Assembly: GCA_947363565.1 (NCBI GenBank)
Contig: CANAPP010000022.1
Location: 1-46,698, forward strand
Source: an uncultured Lachnospiraceae bacterium
Lineage (GTDB): Bacteria; Bacillota; Clostridia; Lachnospirales; Lachnospiraceae
DNA length: 46,698 nt
Reading direction: 5' to 3'
Within the stretch, counting starts at the first letter, position 1. Each line of letters starts with the position of its first letter. Positions 1-7,555 of the stretch are shown piece by piece. A program made the position numbers and the translations under genes. The notes below the pieces were generated by a model. That model ran no database searches. It was not told where the DNA came from and saw only the letters and a program-made list of their open reading frames with translations.

Positions 1-43
1 CAAAATTTCTTTCTATTTTTTCAAAAAAACACTTGACTTTTTA

Positions 44-385
44 TTAGCAGGCTCTATACAATTCTGGAAATAAAATCGAAGCTGGTGCCCCCATATTTCC
101 ATAGTAGCACCTTGGTGTTCCATCATCATCGCTTAATGCAAATCCTGAAATATAAGACTCCATTACCCATCCTGCATAATCTTCAAAAATCTTAAAATCA
201 TCTGGAATAGGAATGTTATCCCATTCTTCTTTTGTCTTTGCAGCATATTGCTTTCTTCTTGTTTCAGTAGCTCGTTCTATTCTTCTGATTTTTTCATCTC
301 TGTCACTAAGTATTTTTTCTAATAAAGCTGGACAAATATAGTTTCTACCATTTACAGATTTTATACATAATTCGTTTTCATCCAT
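44..385 (-). CDS. Hypothetical small acidic protein (about 113 aa)
   Basis: I do not recognise this family. It is a soluble protein with no signal peptide or membrane segment: a charged, probably helical middle (roughly residues 25-55, rich in Arg, Lys and Glu) is followed by an aromatic and acidic C-terminal half. The start at 385 is chosen because GGAGG lies 5 nt upstream of that ATG; another in-frame ATG at 397 overlaps this Shine-Dalgarno sequence and has none of its own. A good minus-strand promoter lies about 115 nt upstream of the start. Base composition is much more AT-rich than the rest of the window and it sits next to a recombinase remnant, so I infer cargo of a former mobile element rather than a core gene. 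Confidence 0.6.
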   Translation of the reverse strand: MDENELCIKSVNGRNYICPALLEKILSDRDEKIRRIERATETRRKQYAAKTKEEWDNIPIPDDFKIFEDYAGWVMESYISGFALSDDDGTPRCYYGNMGAPASILFPELYRAC

Positions 386-506
386 GCTTACCTCCATAAT
401 TTGTTGGCATCTTTCAAGTTGAAACTCAGTGTTTACATTAATTCATTTACTCCAATTTTTAAATTTAGTCTACTTTTCGTTGTTTTATCAGTTTAACCTT
501 GTTTCA

Positions 507-535
507 ATAATATCACAAAACATCTGCTTTTTCAA
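507..535 (-). promoter_or_regulatory. Sigma-A-type promoter for the gene at 44-385
   Basis: On the minus strand TTGAAA (530-535) and TATTAT (507-512) are separated by exactly 17 bp, and a TG one base before the -10 makes it an extended -10. Transcription would start near 500 and give a leader of about 115 nt. Seen directly; activity is inferred. Confidence 0.6.
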
Positions 536-682
536 TGATTTTCATCAAATTTCTATTTAATCTACTCAAAATCTATGTAAACGCTGTCTTTGATACAATT
601 CGATTTTGCCTTATACATTTTGATTTTGGCATACTTTTTGATTTTGCCCCGTAGGGGGAGGGTTCAAATTGGAAAAGCCTAT
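536..682. other. AT-rich non-coding stretch with three GATTTTG(C/G)C direct repeats
   Basis: No convincing gene lies between about 386 and 720. Three near-identical 9-mers, GATTTTGCC (602-610), GATTTTGGC (622-630) and GATTTTGCC (640-648), are spaced 20 and 18 bp apart, followed by a C-run/G-run inversion at 647-660. Spacing near two helical turns would suit a protein bound repeatedly on one DNA face, for example a recombinase or accessory factor at an element end. That role is an inference from location only. Confidence 0.35.
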
Positions 683-715
683 AAAAAATCCTGCGGCATT
701 TCTATCAACCGCAGG
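683..715 (-). terminator. Rho-independent terminator after the recombinase remnant
   Basis: Read on the minus strand, CCTGCGG (715-709) pairs with CCGCAGG (696-690) around a 12-nt loop, followed immediately by a run of six T. It lies 5 nt beyond the recombinase stop codon, as expected for the intact ancestral gene. Confidence 0.75.
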
Positions 716-720
716 GTTCT

Positions 721-985
721 TTACACTTTTATCTCCGTCCCGTCCTTAAAAGTGAAACGGACATCTTCTTTATTAAAAACTGTGACAAAATCAACCAGGC
801 TGTACCAGAGTTTCTCATCAAACTCCGTGGCCACTCCGTCCTGCCGCCCCAATTCGACGAGGAACCTTTCAATCTGCTCCCTCTTCGCCTGTTTTTCCGT
901 AATGGCGCTGCCAACTTCATCCAGCCTTGCCTTCGTCCGGTCAAACCGCTCTGCCAGCCCGTCATACCTCGCCTGGTATACCAGA
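721..985 (-). pseudogene. C-terminal remnant of a large serine recombinase
   Basis: The last ~85 codons match the C-terminal end of large serine recombinases of clostridial integrative elements. A coiled-coil stretch (RYDGLAERFDRTKARLDEVG) is followed by LWYSLVDFVTVFNKEDVRF and the characteristic ending TFKDGTEIKV. The N-terminal resolvase catalytic domain with its nucleophilic serine and the zinc-ribbon region are absent. The frame stays open upstream to about 1152, but that extension is antisense to another gene fragment and has no recombinase character. The breakpoint is therefore near 975-985. This is a dead fragment that records excision, deletion or rearrangement of an element. The family assignment rests on memory of the C-terminal motif. 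Confidence 0.75.
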
Positions 986-1107
986 AAGCCCCCACATACG
1001 CTTTCGCCATCGGCAGCTACATCATTGACCGTAACGGCACACTCAGCGGCGAGAAGAACGAAGAATTGACAGAAGCACTTGCAGCCCAGGGCTTCACCGC
1101 AGCATAA
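982..1107 (+). pseudogene. Fragment of an element-borne gene, opposite to the recombinase remnant
   Basis: The plus strand reads APTYAFAIGSYIIDRNGTLS and continues for about 20 residues to a TAA at 1105-1107. There is no start codon or ribosome site before the point where it meets the recombinase fragment, so it is a 3' fragment. The TYAFxIGSYxIDRxG pattern resembles small virulence-related or amidoligase-associated proteins of Firmicute prophages and conjugative elements, but I am not certain of the family. A strong terminator follows at once, which supports this being the genuine 3' end of a gene. Confidence 0.5.
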
Positions 1108-1120
1108 GAAAAAATACCAG

Positions 1121-1145
1121 CCCCGCCCCGGCGGGGTTTTTGGTG
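1121..1145 (+). terminator. Rho-independent terminator
   Basis: CCCCGC (1121-1126) pairs with GCGGGG (1131-1136) around CCCG, followed by TTTTT. It lies 13 nt beyond the stop codon of the plus-strand fragment. Confidence 0.7.
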
Positions 1146-1184
1146 CATACACAACTTTTCCAAGACAATTCCGTATATAAAATT

Positions 1185-1237
1185 ATCCGCTAAAATGTTC
1201 TCACGGCTTCATGCCGGAATCATACTTTTTAGCGGAT
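1185..1237. repeat. Nested palindrome with perfect 11-bp arms
   Basis: ATCCGCTAAAA (1185-1195) and TTTTAGCGGAT (1227-1237) are perfect inverted arms. Between them a second hairpin, CGGC-TTCAT-GCCG (1204-1216), is nearly concentric. Neither strand has a terminator-like T run after the outer stem. In this setting it could be an element end, recombination site or protein-binding palindrome. Structure is seen; function is inferred. Confidence 0.5.
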
Positions 1238-1330
1238 ATTGATTTTTGCCCCTACTGCCCTCAGAGGGGTGTGCATCTGCCAGTACAATGCAATTCCCCT
1301 AAGTCGAAGATTCATTATTCTATGGAAATT

Positions 1331-1975
1331 TTAGAAGTCAGCACAAAACATAGAAAGAGATAGAATCCAAGAAAGCCCGCAAAATAAGGCTTTTTCAAGA
1401 CTTGCAGAAAAACAGCCCTCCGAAATGGAAGGCTTATTTTGTATCAAAGTTTGTCCCTTTAGACAGATACCGATAACTGCAATCGCGAAGATCGCAATCT
1501 TCGGGTTGGATACCCAGTTTGTCTTTGTCCCCAGAATGTGGTTCAAAAGACCGAACTCTGCGTTAAACAGCCATCTCCATACCATAGCGATAGCCGCCGG
1601 AGCTGCTACCATAGGCAGGAAGAAGATGGTACGGTACACTGCACGTCCCTTCATCTTGCGGTTCAGAAGCACCGCCAGCACAAGCGAGATGATGATAGAG
1701 AAGGGAACCTCTACGATCGCGTACTTGAAAGTATTGATCAGTGCCTGCCAAACCTCTCCGTCACCGAACATCTTTGTGTAGTTTTCAGCACCGATAAAGA
1801 TGTTGCCTTTGCCGAAGTCGCCGGTTTTAAAGAAACTCTCATAAATAGTTTTAAATATCGGATAAATATTCAGGACGATCAAGCCGATCATCGTCGGGAG
1901 GATAAAGATCCATCCCCACACAAACTCGTTGCGTTCCTGGCTTGTACCTTTCTTTGGATTAGCCAAGTCTCTCAC
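1331..1975 (-). pseudogene. Truncated sugar ABC transporter permease (MalF/UgpA type)
   Basis: The first ~170 residues are a typical inner-membrane permease of carbohydrate ABC importers. A cytosolic N-terminus is followed by a first membrane helix (FILPTMIGLIVLNIYPIF), a periplasmic loop, then helices through FSIIISLVLAVLLN and IFFLPMVAAPAAIAMVWRW. Homology stops after AIAVIGI (junction about 1460-1468); the remaining ~43 codons are unrelated DNA of the mobile scar. The EAA loop and last helices are missing, so it cannot form a working channel. A GTG start at 1975 fits GGAGG at 1983-1987. It follows the solute-binding protein gene at once. The second permease expected downstream is absent. 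Confidence 0.85.
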
Positions 1976-1996
1976 CCCTTTTCCTCCATCAGTGCT

Positions 1997-3271
1997 TTAC
2001 TGATTTTCCTCTTCGATGCTCTCATTCATATATTTTGCAATTTCCTTACATGCCTCATCAATGGTTATCTCTTTTGTATATGCCTCTTTCATCACCTCCT
2101 GGGAATAATCCTCCCAGAGTTTTGTGTTTTTCGTATACGGACGAATCTGCATATCTTCTGTCATGTCAAGGTACGCCTGAAGATTAAAATTCGGCGCACA
2201 CTGTACCCATGTATCCGATGTTCCCATGAATGCTGACATGGTAACACCAAGCTCTGCCTGTTTTTTCTGTGCTTCCTCGCTTCCGAAATATTCAATAAGT
2301 TTCCACGAATTCTCTGTATTGTCTCCTTCTGCTGCCGCTGCCCATCCAAGGCCGTTATAGATGGATTTTCTTGTCCCGTCATCCGCTTTCGGAAGAACTG
2401 CCACATCACAGTTTTCACTTATGAATTCATTGTCCCTCATCGAAGCGGTCATCCAGGAACCTTGAAGTGTCATGGCAATCTTTCCTGAACTAAACAGTAC
2501 ATCCGGCGACGTTTCGCCCATAGTCTCCTGTGACGGCATGGATGTGGTAACTACATTATCATACAGCCAATTCATCGCCTCCATAGTCTTCGGGTCGTCC
2601 CAGCCTGATTTTTTCTTATCATCGCTTACAATATATCCGCCCATATCATAGATCAGGTTATAGTATCCATCCTGGTTAAAAATAGCCGGAATCGCCGTTC
2701 CGTACTGACTGCCGTCCTCTGCCGTGAGCTTCTTCGCCGCATCTGCAAAATCATTCCATGTCCACGTCTCGTCCGGATAAGCAATCTTTGCCTCGTCGAA
2801 CATCTTCTTGTTGTACCAAAGCGCGATAGTATCATAATCCTTCGGAATGGCATAGGTTTTTCCGTCATACTGATACAATTCTGCAATGTCTTTGTAATAA
2901 TTGTCCAAATTAATCTTTTCGCTGCTCTTAATCCTGTCGGTCAAGTCAAGAAGGATGTCGTTGGACATGTATCTCTGGGAATATGTAGAATGCATCCAGA
3001 ATACGTCCGGCATCTCCCCTCCTGTAGCGCCTGCCTCGAGAAGCGTCCAGTATTCATTCCACGGAATCACCTGAAACTCCACCTCAATGCCTGTCTCCTC
3101 CGTGAAGTCTCCTGCAATCTCCCTAAGCCCGTCGAGCTGGACATTGTCCCAGATAGCCACCTGAACCGTTCCGCCTCCGCTTTTGCCGTCCCCTTTTCCG
3201 CCTCCGCACGCGCAGAGGGAAACACATGTCGCTGCAACTAAAACAGCTGATAAAACTTTTTTGAACTTCAT
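1997..3271 (-). CDS. Sugar ABC transporter substrate-binding lipoprotein (family 1)
   Basis: This 424-residue extracellular solute-binding protein would capture a sugar or oligosaccharide and hand it to an ABC permease pair. The N-terminus is a lipoprotein signal: basic residues, a hydrophobic core, and a lipobox LCAC with the lipidated Cys at 22. A Gly/Lys-rich linker follows. The body has family-1 features, including YDGKTYAIPKDYDTIALWYN, a WTWNDFADAAKKLT segment and a C-terminal region ending in NESIEEENQ. An AGGAGG ribosome site precedes the ATG. It neighbours an alpha-galactosidase, which suggests galactosides as substrate (inference). The permease gene downstream is truncated, so the protein may be an orphan binding protein unless another permease pair serves it. 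Confidence 0.9.
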   Translation of the reverse strand: MKFKKVLSAVLVAATCVSLCACGGGKGDGKSGGGTVQVAIWDNVQLDGLREIAGDFTEETGIEVEFQVIPWNEYWTLLEAGATGGEMPDVFWMHSTYSQRYMSNDILLDLTDRIKSSEKINLDNYYKDIAELYQYDGKTYAIPKDYDTIALWYNKKMFDEAKIAYPDETWTWNDFADAAKKLTAEDGSQYGTAIPAIFNQDGYYNLIYDMGGYIVSDDKKKSGWDDPKTMEAMNWLYDNVVTTSMPSQETMGETSPDVLFSSGKIAMTLQGSWMTASMRDNEFISENCDVAVLPKADDGTRKSIYNGLGWAAAAEGDNTENSWKLIEYFGSEEAQKKQAELGVTMSAFMGTSDTWVQCAPNFNLQAYLDMTEDMQIRPYTKNTKLWEDYSQEVMKEAYTKEITIDEACKEIAKYMNESIEEENQ

Positions 3272-3357
3272 ACTTATTTCCTCCTTAGGTTTTTTCTAAA
3301 ATGGATTTTAGCATGAAGGAATCATTTTAAAAATGACGTAATGTGCTTTCGATATAG

Positions 3358-3408
3358 AATAATCTGCTTTCAGCAAATACGGTAAATATTCGCCAAAAGC
3401 AGATTATT
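3358..3408. repeat. 13-bp perfect inverted repeat between two transcription units
   Basis: AATAATCTGCTTT (3358-3370) and AAAGCAGATTATT (3396-3408) are perfect arms around 25 bp. The right arm overlaps the stop codon of the zinc-ribbon gene. No T run follows on the minus strand, so it is a poor classical terminator. Its position ~85 bp upstream of the binding-protein gene also fits an operator. Confidence 0.5.
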
Positions 3409-3650
3409 TATTGAAACAGCGTACAGCCCATACGCTTATAATAGATGATCTTTTCTTCTATATCCTTTCGTCTGACATCGAACATCTCTGCCAGGCAATC
3501 TATGCAGTAATAAACTGTCGTTCCCCGATTGATAAGCTTTTTTGTCATAGCAGCCTCATCAGCAGAGAGCTTTACCCCGCACCGCCTGCAATGTCCCGGA
3601 GAATATTCTTTTAAGCTTTTATTTGCTGATCTGCCGTCACCTCTGTCCAT
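3408..3650 (-). CDS. Small zinc-ribbon protein, hypothetical (80 aa)
   Basis: I do not recognise a named family. Two CxxC knuckles (CRRC about residue 21, CIDC about residue 49) sit 28 residues apart with beta-type sequence between (RGTTVYYCIDC), which predicts one four-cysteine zinc ribbon. The tail is a short amphipathic basic helix (DVRRKDIEEKIIYYKRMGC). The N-terminal ~15 residues are polar and probably disordered. No membrane segment is seen. The gene lies 51 bp after the alpha-galactosidase and reads the same way, so co-transcription is likely. It could be a small regulatory or adaptor protein; that is speculation. GGAG 10 nt upstream supports the ATG at 3650. Confidence 0.65.
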   Translation of the reverse strand: MDRGDGRSANKSLKEYSPGHCRRCGVKLSADEAAMTKKLINRGTTVYYCIDCLAEMFDVRRKDIEEKIIYYKRMGCTLFQ

Positions 3651-3701
3651 ATATCCATGCTCCTGTCCGCAAGTGCGCTGCCCTGCATGTTACCCGCGGC
3701 A

Positions 3702-4895
3702 CTAATCATGCCCGCAGTACATAAGCCTGCACTTATATACCCGGCAGTCGTGCCCCGGTACAGCCACCATATGATAATCCCGCTTCACCCCAAGCTCCTC
3801 CCCGGTAAACACGTCCTGCATAAAAAATCCATAGCCTGAACTATAAGGAACCCCTGCGTCTGCAAAGATAAAATTCATCTTTCTCTCCTCCTCAAAGAGA
3901 TTGAAGTAAGCCACCGCAAACTCATTGTCCGAAAGGTGCTTGATGAACGTAAAAAGCTTATCCTTTACCATCTTAAGCGGCTCCACCGCCGCATCCGTAT
4001 CCTCCTGTGGCACAGCAACACTTCTCTTTCCCACCAGATACGGCGGACGGCACTCCTTGTCCTGATTGATGGCGATCAGCGTCTCATTTTTCAAAAGCTT
4101 TTCCATCTCCGGTGTAAGCTTTCGGATATCCGCCCCCATAATCAATGGTGTACCAGCCATACACCACATAGCAAACTGCATCCGGTATTCCCCGTCGGTA
4201 CAGGGCTTTCCGATTGCAGCGTTTCCCTGGTTGTACATCCCCACCGTCAGCATATCCATGTCGTTGAAGCAATACGGCCCTGACTGGCAGAAATGCTCTA
4301 ACTGCGACTGGAAGATCCCGGTAAAAGAACGGAAATTATCGAAGATGTCCCCGGTAGAACGGTAAGTATGCGCGCCGATTGCACGCATCCAGCTAAAGCT
4401 GTCTTTCTGTCCCCAGTTGCACGCCGCAAAAAGGATATCCCTGCCGCTGGCCTTAAGCGCCATGCTCATCATAAGATAGCGGTTCCTGCAGTCCGCATTC
4501 TCCGGAAAATTGCAGTAATCATACTTTAAATAGTCTACGCCCCACTCCGCAAATTGCTTCGCGTCTTCGAATTCATGATCATAACTTGAAGGATATCCTG
4601 CACAGGTAAGCACTCCCGCGCAGGAATACATGCCGAATTTCAACCCCTTTTCGTGAACATGATCTGCCACAGCCTTCATGCCGTGAGGGAATTTCTCCGG
4701 ATCAGGAACCAGCCTCCCTTTCTCATCTCTCTCCTTTAACGCCCAGCAGTCATCGATGATCAGATATTCATACCCCGCATCCTTATACCCTCTATCCACC
4801 ATAACATCCGCCGTCTCAAAGATCAGCTTCTCGTCAATGTACTCCCCGAATGTATTCCATGAGTTCCAGCCCATAGGCGGTCTTTCAGCAATCAT
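3702..4895 (-). CDS. Alpha-galactosidase, glycoside hydrolase family 27
   Basis: This retaining exo-alpha-galactosidase releases terminal alpha-linked galactose from substrates such as melibiose, raffinose or galactomannan side chains. The hallmark N-terminus PPMGWNSWNTFG is present, as is YLIIDDCW around residue 45-51. The nucleophile Asp126 lies in YLKYDYC and the acid/base Asp183 in RSTGDIFDNF. A (beta/alpha)8 barrel is followed by the usual C-terminal beta domain (~100 residues). There is no signal peptide, so it is cytosolic and needs imported sugar, in keeping with the ABC binding protein downstream. I start at 4895, where AAGGAG is well placed; the upstream in-frame ATG at 4916 lacks a ribosome site. 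A promoter lies ~50 bp upstream. Confidence 0.95.
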   Translation of the reverse strand: MIAERPPMGWNSWNTFGEYIDEKLIFETADVMVDRGYKDAGYEYLIIDDCWALKERDEKGRLVPDPEKFPHGMKAVADHVHEKGLKFGMYSCAGVLTCAGYPSSYDHEFEDAKQFAEWGVDYLKYDYCNFPENADCRNRYLMMSMALKASGRDILFAACNWGQKDSFSWMRAIGAHTYRSTGDIFDNFRSFTGIFQSQLEHFCQSGPYCFNDMDMLTVGMYNQGNAAIGKPCTDGEYRMQFAMWCMAGTPLIMGADIRKLTPEMEKLLKNETLIAINQDKECRPPYLVGKRSVAVPQEDTDAAVEPLKMVKDKLFTFIKHLSDNEFAVAYFNLFEEERKMNFIFADAGVPYSSGYGFFMQDVFTGEELGVKRDYHMVAVPGHDCRVYKCRLMYCGHD

Positions 4896-4945
4896 CTTAT
4901 CAAGTCTCCTTTTCATCGTAATATTGGCAAACTGCCCTTTTTACC

Positions 4946-4974
4946 ATTATAGATAAATGCCAGCGGTATGTATA
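4946..4974 (-). promoter_or_regulatory. Promoter for the alpha-galactosidase gene
   Basis: On the minus strand TATACA (4969-4974) and a perfect TATAAT (4946-4951) are 17 bp apart. Predicted start of transcription is near 4939, giving a ~44-nt leader before the ATG at 4895. Confidence 0.6.
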
Positions 4975-5024
4975 TAGAATATTGGGTGATGTACATTTCC
5001 TAATGTGCTGTATATACAATAAGG

Positions 5025-5048
5025 GCAGGGATCATCTCCCCGCCCTGC
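5025..5048 (-). terminator. Weak terminator hairpin after lspA-like gene
   Basis: GCAGGG (minus strand, 5048-5043) pairs with CCCTGC (5030-5025) around a 12-nt loop, followed by CCTTATTG rather than a clean T run. It begins 8 nt beyond the stop codon. Confidence 0.4.
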
Positions 5049-5055
5049 GCTGACA

Positions 5056-5538
5056 CTACTTCACTTTTTTCTTCCGGTGCACCAGCCATGACACCCCGTA
5101 AAACACCATCCCAATCATAAGATACACGTCTGCAAGGTTAGCTGTCAGATCTGAAAGCTTCTTATTCCCGCGCCTAATCCCGATATAATCAACTACCCGT
5201 CCACGGATCAGACGGTCGTAAACATTGCTGAACGCACCGGCGCTTATAAGCGTCATGCCAAGCTTTCCCGCCTTCCGCTTCTTTTTCAAGAATATCCAAA
5301 CATCACTGATCAATACTCCCACTGCTGCAAACACCGAACTCTTCCGGATAAGTCCCGGAGCACCCTCCAATATGTTAAATGCAAAACCCTTGTTGTATAC
5401 TTTACGCAGTACTAGCCCGGGAACCAAAGTCTCTCTCTCCTCGTCCTTCTCGAATGTATCCTCTATGTACTGCTTTAGCCCCATGTCAATACAGACCAGA
5501 ACAAGGAACATACTCATATATATTGTCAATATCATCAT
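5056..5538 (-). CDS. lspA: Divergent signal peptidase II (LspA-like)
   Basis: This polytopic membrane aspartyl protease would cleave prolipoprotein signal peptides after lipidation of the cysteine. At 160 residues with four predicted membrane helices it has the family's usual size. Both catalytic aspartates are in context: NVYDR (Asp108) and NLADVYL (Asp137). The N-terminal motif is YNKGFAFN rather than the usual NxGAAFG, and the loop after the first helix is longer and strongly charged (residues 25-38). It may therefore be a paralogue specialised for particular substrates rather than the housekeeping enzyme. Its ATG overlaps the stop region of the coiled-coil gene upstream (ATGA), which implies translational coupling with that protein and the S8 protease. 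Confidence 0.85.
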   Translation of the reverse strand: MMILTIYMSMFLVLVCIDMGLKQYIEDTFEKDEERETLVPGLVLRKVYNKGFAFNILEGAPGLIRKSSVFAAVGVLISDVWIFLKKKRKAGKLGMTLISAGAFSNVYDRLIRGRVVDYIGIRRGNKKLSDLTANLADVYLMIGMVFYGVSWLVHRKKKVK

Positions 5539-5825
5539 TTAGCCTCTTTGAATTTGTCCAGTTCCGACTCTTTTTTCTCAATCTCTTCGTCACGTTTCTC
5601 AATTGCTTCACAGATAGTGATAAAATCCGTCCCGAATAACTCCCCGTCCCGGAACTTCTCATACACCATGCGTCCGATATCCAGATAGTCTCTTTCATTC
5701 GCCCGTCTAAGGGAGCGGATCTGGCTCTTGATCTTCTGTGTCTCAATGGTATCTCCCGCTCTGCGGCCGAAATCATCCGCCACCTCCGTAATCTTTTTGC
5801 CGAGGTCTTCAAAGAAATCTGCCAT
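5535..5825 (-). CDS. Small coiled-coil protein, hypothetical (96 aa)
   Basis: I do not recognise a named family. The whole protein is predicted helical and highly charged: an N-terminal amphipathic helix (FFEDLGKKITEVADDFGRR), a middle segment (RSLRRANERDYLDIGRMVYE) and a C-terminal heptad-rich helix of alternating Glu and Lys. No membrane segment or cysteine is seen. It is translated from ATG at 5825, six nt after GGAGG, although GTG at 5828 is also in frame. The gene lies 22 bp after the S8 protease and overlaps the LspA-like gene. The three-gene arrangement suggests a shared envelope or sporulation task, for example an inhibitor, chaperone or scaffold for the protease. That is inference. 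Confidence 0.7.
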   Translation of the reverse strand: MADFFEDLGKKITEVADDFGRRAGDTIETQKIKSQIRSLRRANERDYLDIGRMVYEKFRDGELFGTDFITICEAIEKRDEEIEKKESELDKFKEAK

Positions 5826-5850
5826 CACAAACCTCCTCCTTTCGTAATTT

Positions 5851-7554
5851 TTATAATTCTCTCAGCCGGTTTAATGACTGATAGATGTCAATAGTTCCAT
5901 ATCCCCATTCCTTGTTGGGATAATCCATGTCCTCCCGCTGGTTCGTCCCGAACAGGATAATGTTGCGCACCTGATTACATGTGATCCCTCTCACTGCGGG
6001 CTGTTTGCTAAGCCACTCTATGATCAGGGCCGCCGCACCGGACCCAATTCCGGCTGACGCGCTGGAACCGCTGCGCACAGTAAACCTTCCATCAGGCGCA
6101 AGCCCGGTGATCTCCACTCCGGGAACTGCAAAATCCGGCTTTAGTACCGTACATCTAGTATACCCTCTTCCCGAATTAATATCAATACTATTATCAATAC
6201 TATTGTAATAGGAAACTGTCATAGCATCCCTCGTGCTTCCCGGCTCTGTCAAAGTTGTATCCGGGTTCGCTTCCAGGAAATATACATCGCTCTCTAAAAA
6301 TTCCTTGACCGGAAGCCAGATATGATACCCTCCTTTGACAATATAAACCGGCTCCACCCCGATTTTCCATATTCCTTCCGCAACTCCTTTGAACCGAAAG
6401 AAAATAAGCTGGGAGTTACTGTTTTCCAGGAGAAGGCGGTATTCTACCTCCACCTCAGTACCGTCAAAGACGAACCCCAAGTTGAATTTACTCCCTTGCC
6501 GCAAAGACAGCGTCGGACTCCTCTCGCCGGAAGGAGAGATGAGGTAAGTCGTGACGATGTTTGGGAGCTGGCTCCAAAGCTCTGCCACAAATCCTGTCGT
6601 CCCCTTCTCCACCCGGATCTCAGCCTCTTTCGGCTGCCCTCCCTGTTCGACTTCGCCGTAATAGTGATGGCGGTTGCTCGCCTCATTGCCTCCTCCGATC
6701 ACCACACAGTGATTGAGAAGGTTGGCGTAGGCATCAAGCATCTGCGACAGCATCGAAGCCCCATTATGGGGACCCATATTCGTACCGAGAGCGATACAGA
6801 TGACAATGGGAAGCTTCTTCTTTACCGCCAGTTCATGCAGATACTTAAGTCCGAACATAATATCATTTTCCTGATAACACGGGGCACCGCTGTAGATGCC
6901 GTAAAACTCCTTCAGATAATTTTTTGCCTCTTTAAGCTTGACAACACCAAGCACCGCCTCCGGGGCAGCCCCGGCAAACTGATTCTCCGTGCTTACCCCT
7001 CCTGCGGCCACACTTGCAAGGAATGTCCCATGGCCGTTCTCATCTTTGCTTGGGACAACCGAAAGAGGATTATCTGACCGGAGCGCTTCATTGATCATAT
7101 CCTCCGTATATTCACTCCCATAAGCGAACCCGTCCGGCAGGTTCCCCGTCTGGACCGTCTGATCCCAGATTCCTGCAATCCGGGTCCCCCCTGCCGGATT
7201 CCGGAAGATTGTGTTCTCATAATCAATCCCCGTGTCAATAAATCCGATCATAACATCTCTTCCTCTTAACTGGAGCGTCGGATAATTCTGCACGGAACTG
7301 ATCCCTGCCTCGTTAAGCGCACTGGTATCGATCAGCGTATAGCAGCCGGGAATTCCCTGGTATCCGTACCTTTCCAGAGACAACTCCCCTGCCAGTCCCT
7401 TGTCCACATAAACTGCGCGGTAGCCGAAGCCAAGCTGAAGGACACATGACTGGTCCTGCCTGACGACAATATCCTCCCCGCTCCAGTAATCCGGACTGAT
7501 AAAATCCATATAGTCCTGCGACAATATCTTTTCTCTGCAGATTTCAGTAGCCAT
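5851..7554 (-). CDS. S8 family serine protease (subtilase, Csp-like)
   Basis: This 567-residue subtilisin-type peptidase has all three catalytic residues in context: Asp107 (GFIDTGIDYEN), His175 (ENGHGTFLAS) and Ser498 (GSSASAG, replacing the usual GTSMA). The overall layout resembles the Csp germination proteases and related S8 proteins of Clostridia: a short N-terminal pro-like region, a catalytic domain interrupted by a long insertion (residues ~300-420, beta-rich), and no Sec signal peptide. Substrate is unknown. The ATG at 7554 is preferred because GAGGTG sits nine nt upstream; the in-frame ATG at 7575 lies inside the terminator of the gene upstream. It heads an operon with a coiled-coil protein and an LspA-like peptidase. 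Confidence 0.9.
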   Translation of the reverse strand: MATEICREKILSQDYMDFISPDYWSGEDIVVRQDQSCVLQLGFGYRAVYVDKGLAGELSLERYGYQGIPGCYTLIDTSALNEAGISSVQNYPTLQLRGRDVMIGFIDTGIDYENTIFRNPAGGTRIAGIWDQTVQTGNLPDGFAYGSEYTEDMINEALRSDNPLSVVPSKDENGHGTFLASVAAGGVSTENQFAGAAPEAVLGVVKLKEAKNYLKEFYGIYSGAPCYQENDIMFGLKYLHELAVKKKLPIVICIALGTNMGPHNGASMLSQMLDAYANLLNHCVVIGGGNEASNRHHYYGEVEQGGQPKEAEIRVEKGTTGFVAELWSQLPNIVTTYLISPSGERSPTLSLRQGSKFNLGFVFDGTEVEVEYRLLLENSNSQLIFFRFKGVAEGIWKIGVEPVYIVKGGYHIWLPVKEFLESDVYFLEANPDTTLTEPGSTRDAMTVSYYNSIDNSIDINSGRGYTRCTVLKPDFAVPGVEITGLAPDGRFTVRSGSSASAGIGSGAAALIIEWLSKQPAVRGITCNQVRNIILFGTNQREDMDYPNKEWGYGTIDIYQSLNRLREL

Positions 7555-7555
7555 A

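Noticed and set aside
590-1069. Plus-strand open frame of 159 codons over the recombinase remnant
   Set aside because: Antisense to recognised recombinase sequence and crosses the rearrangement junction without homology or ribosome site.
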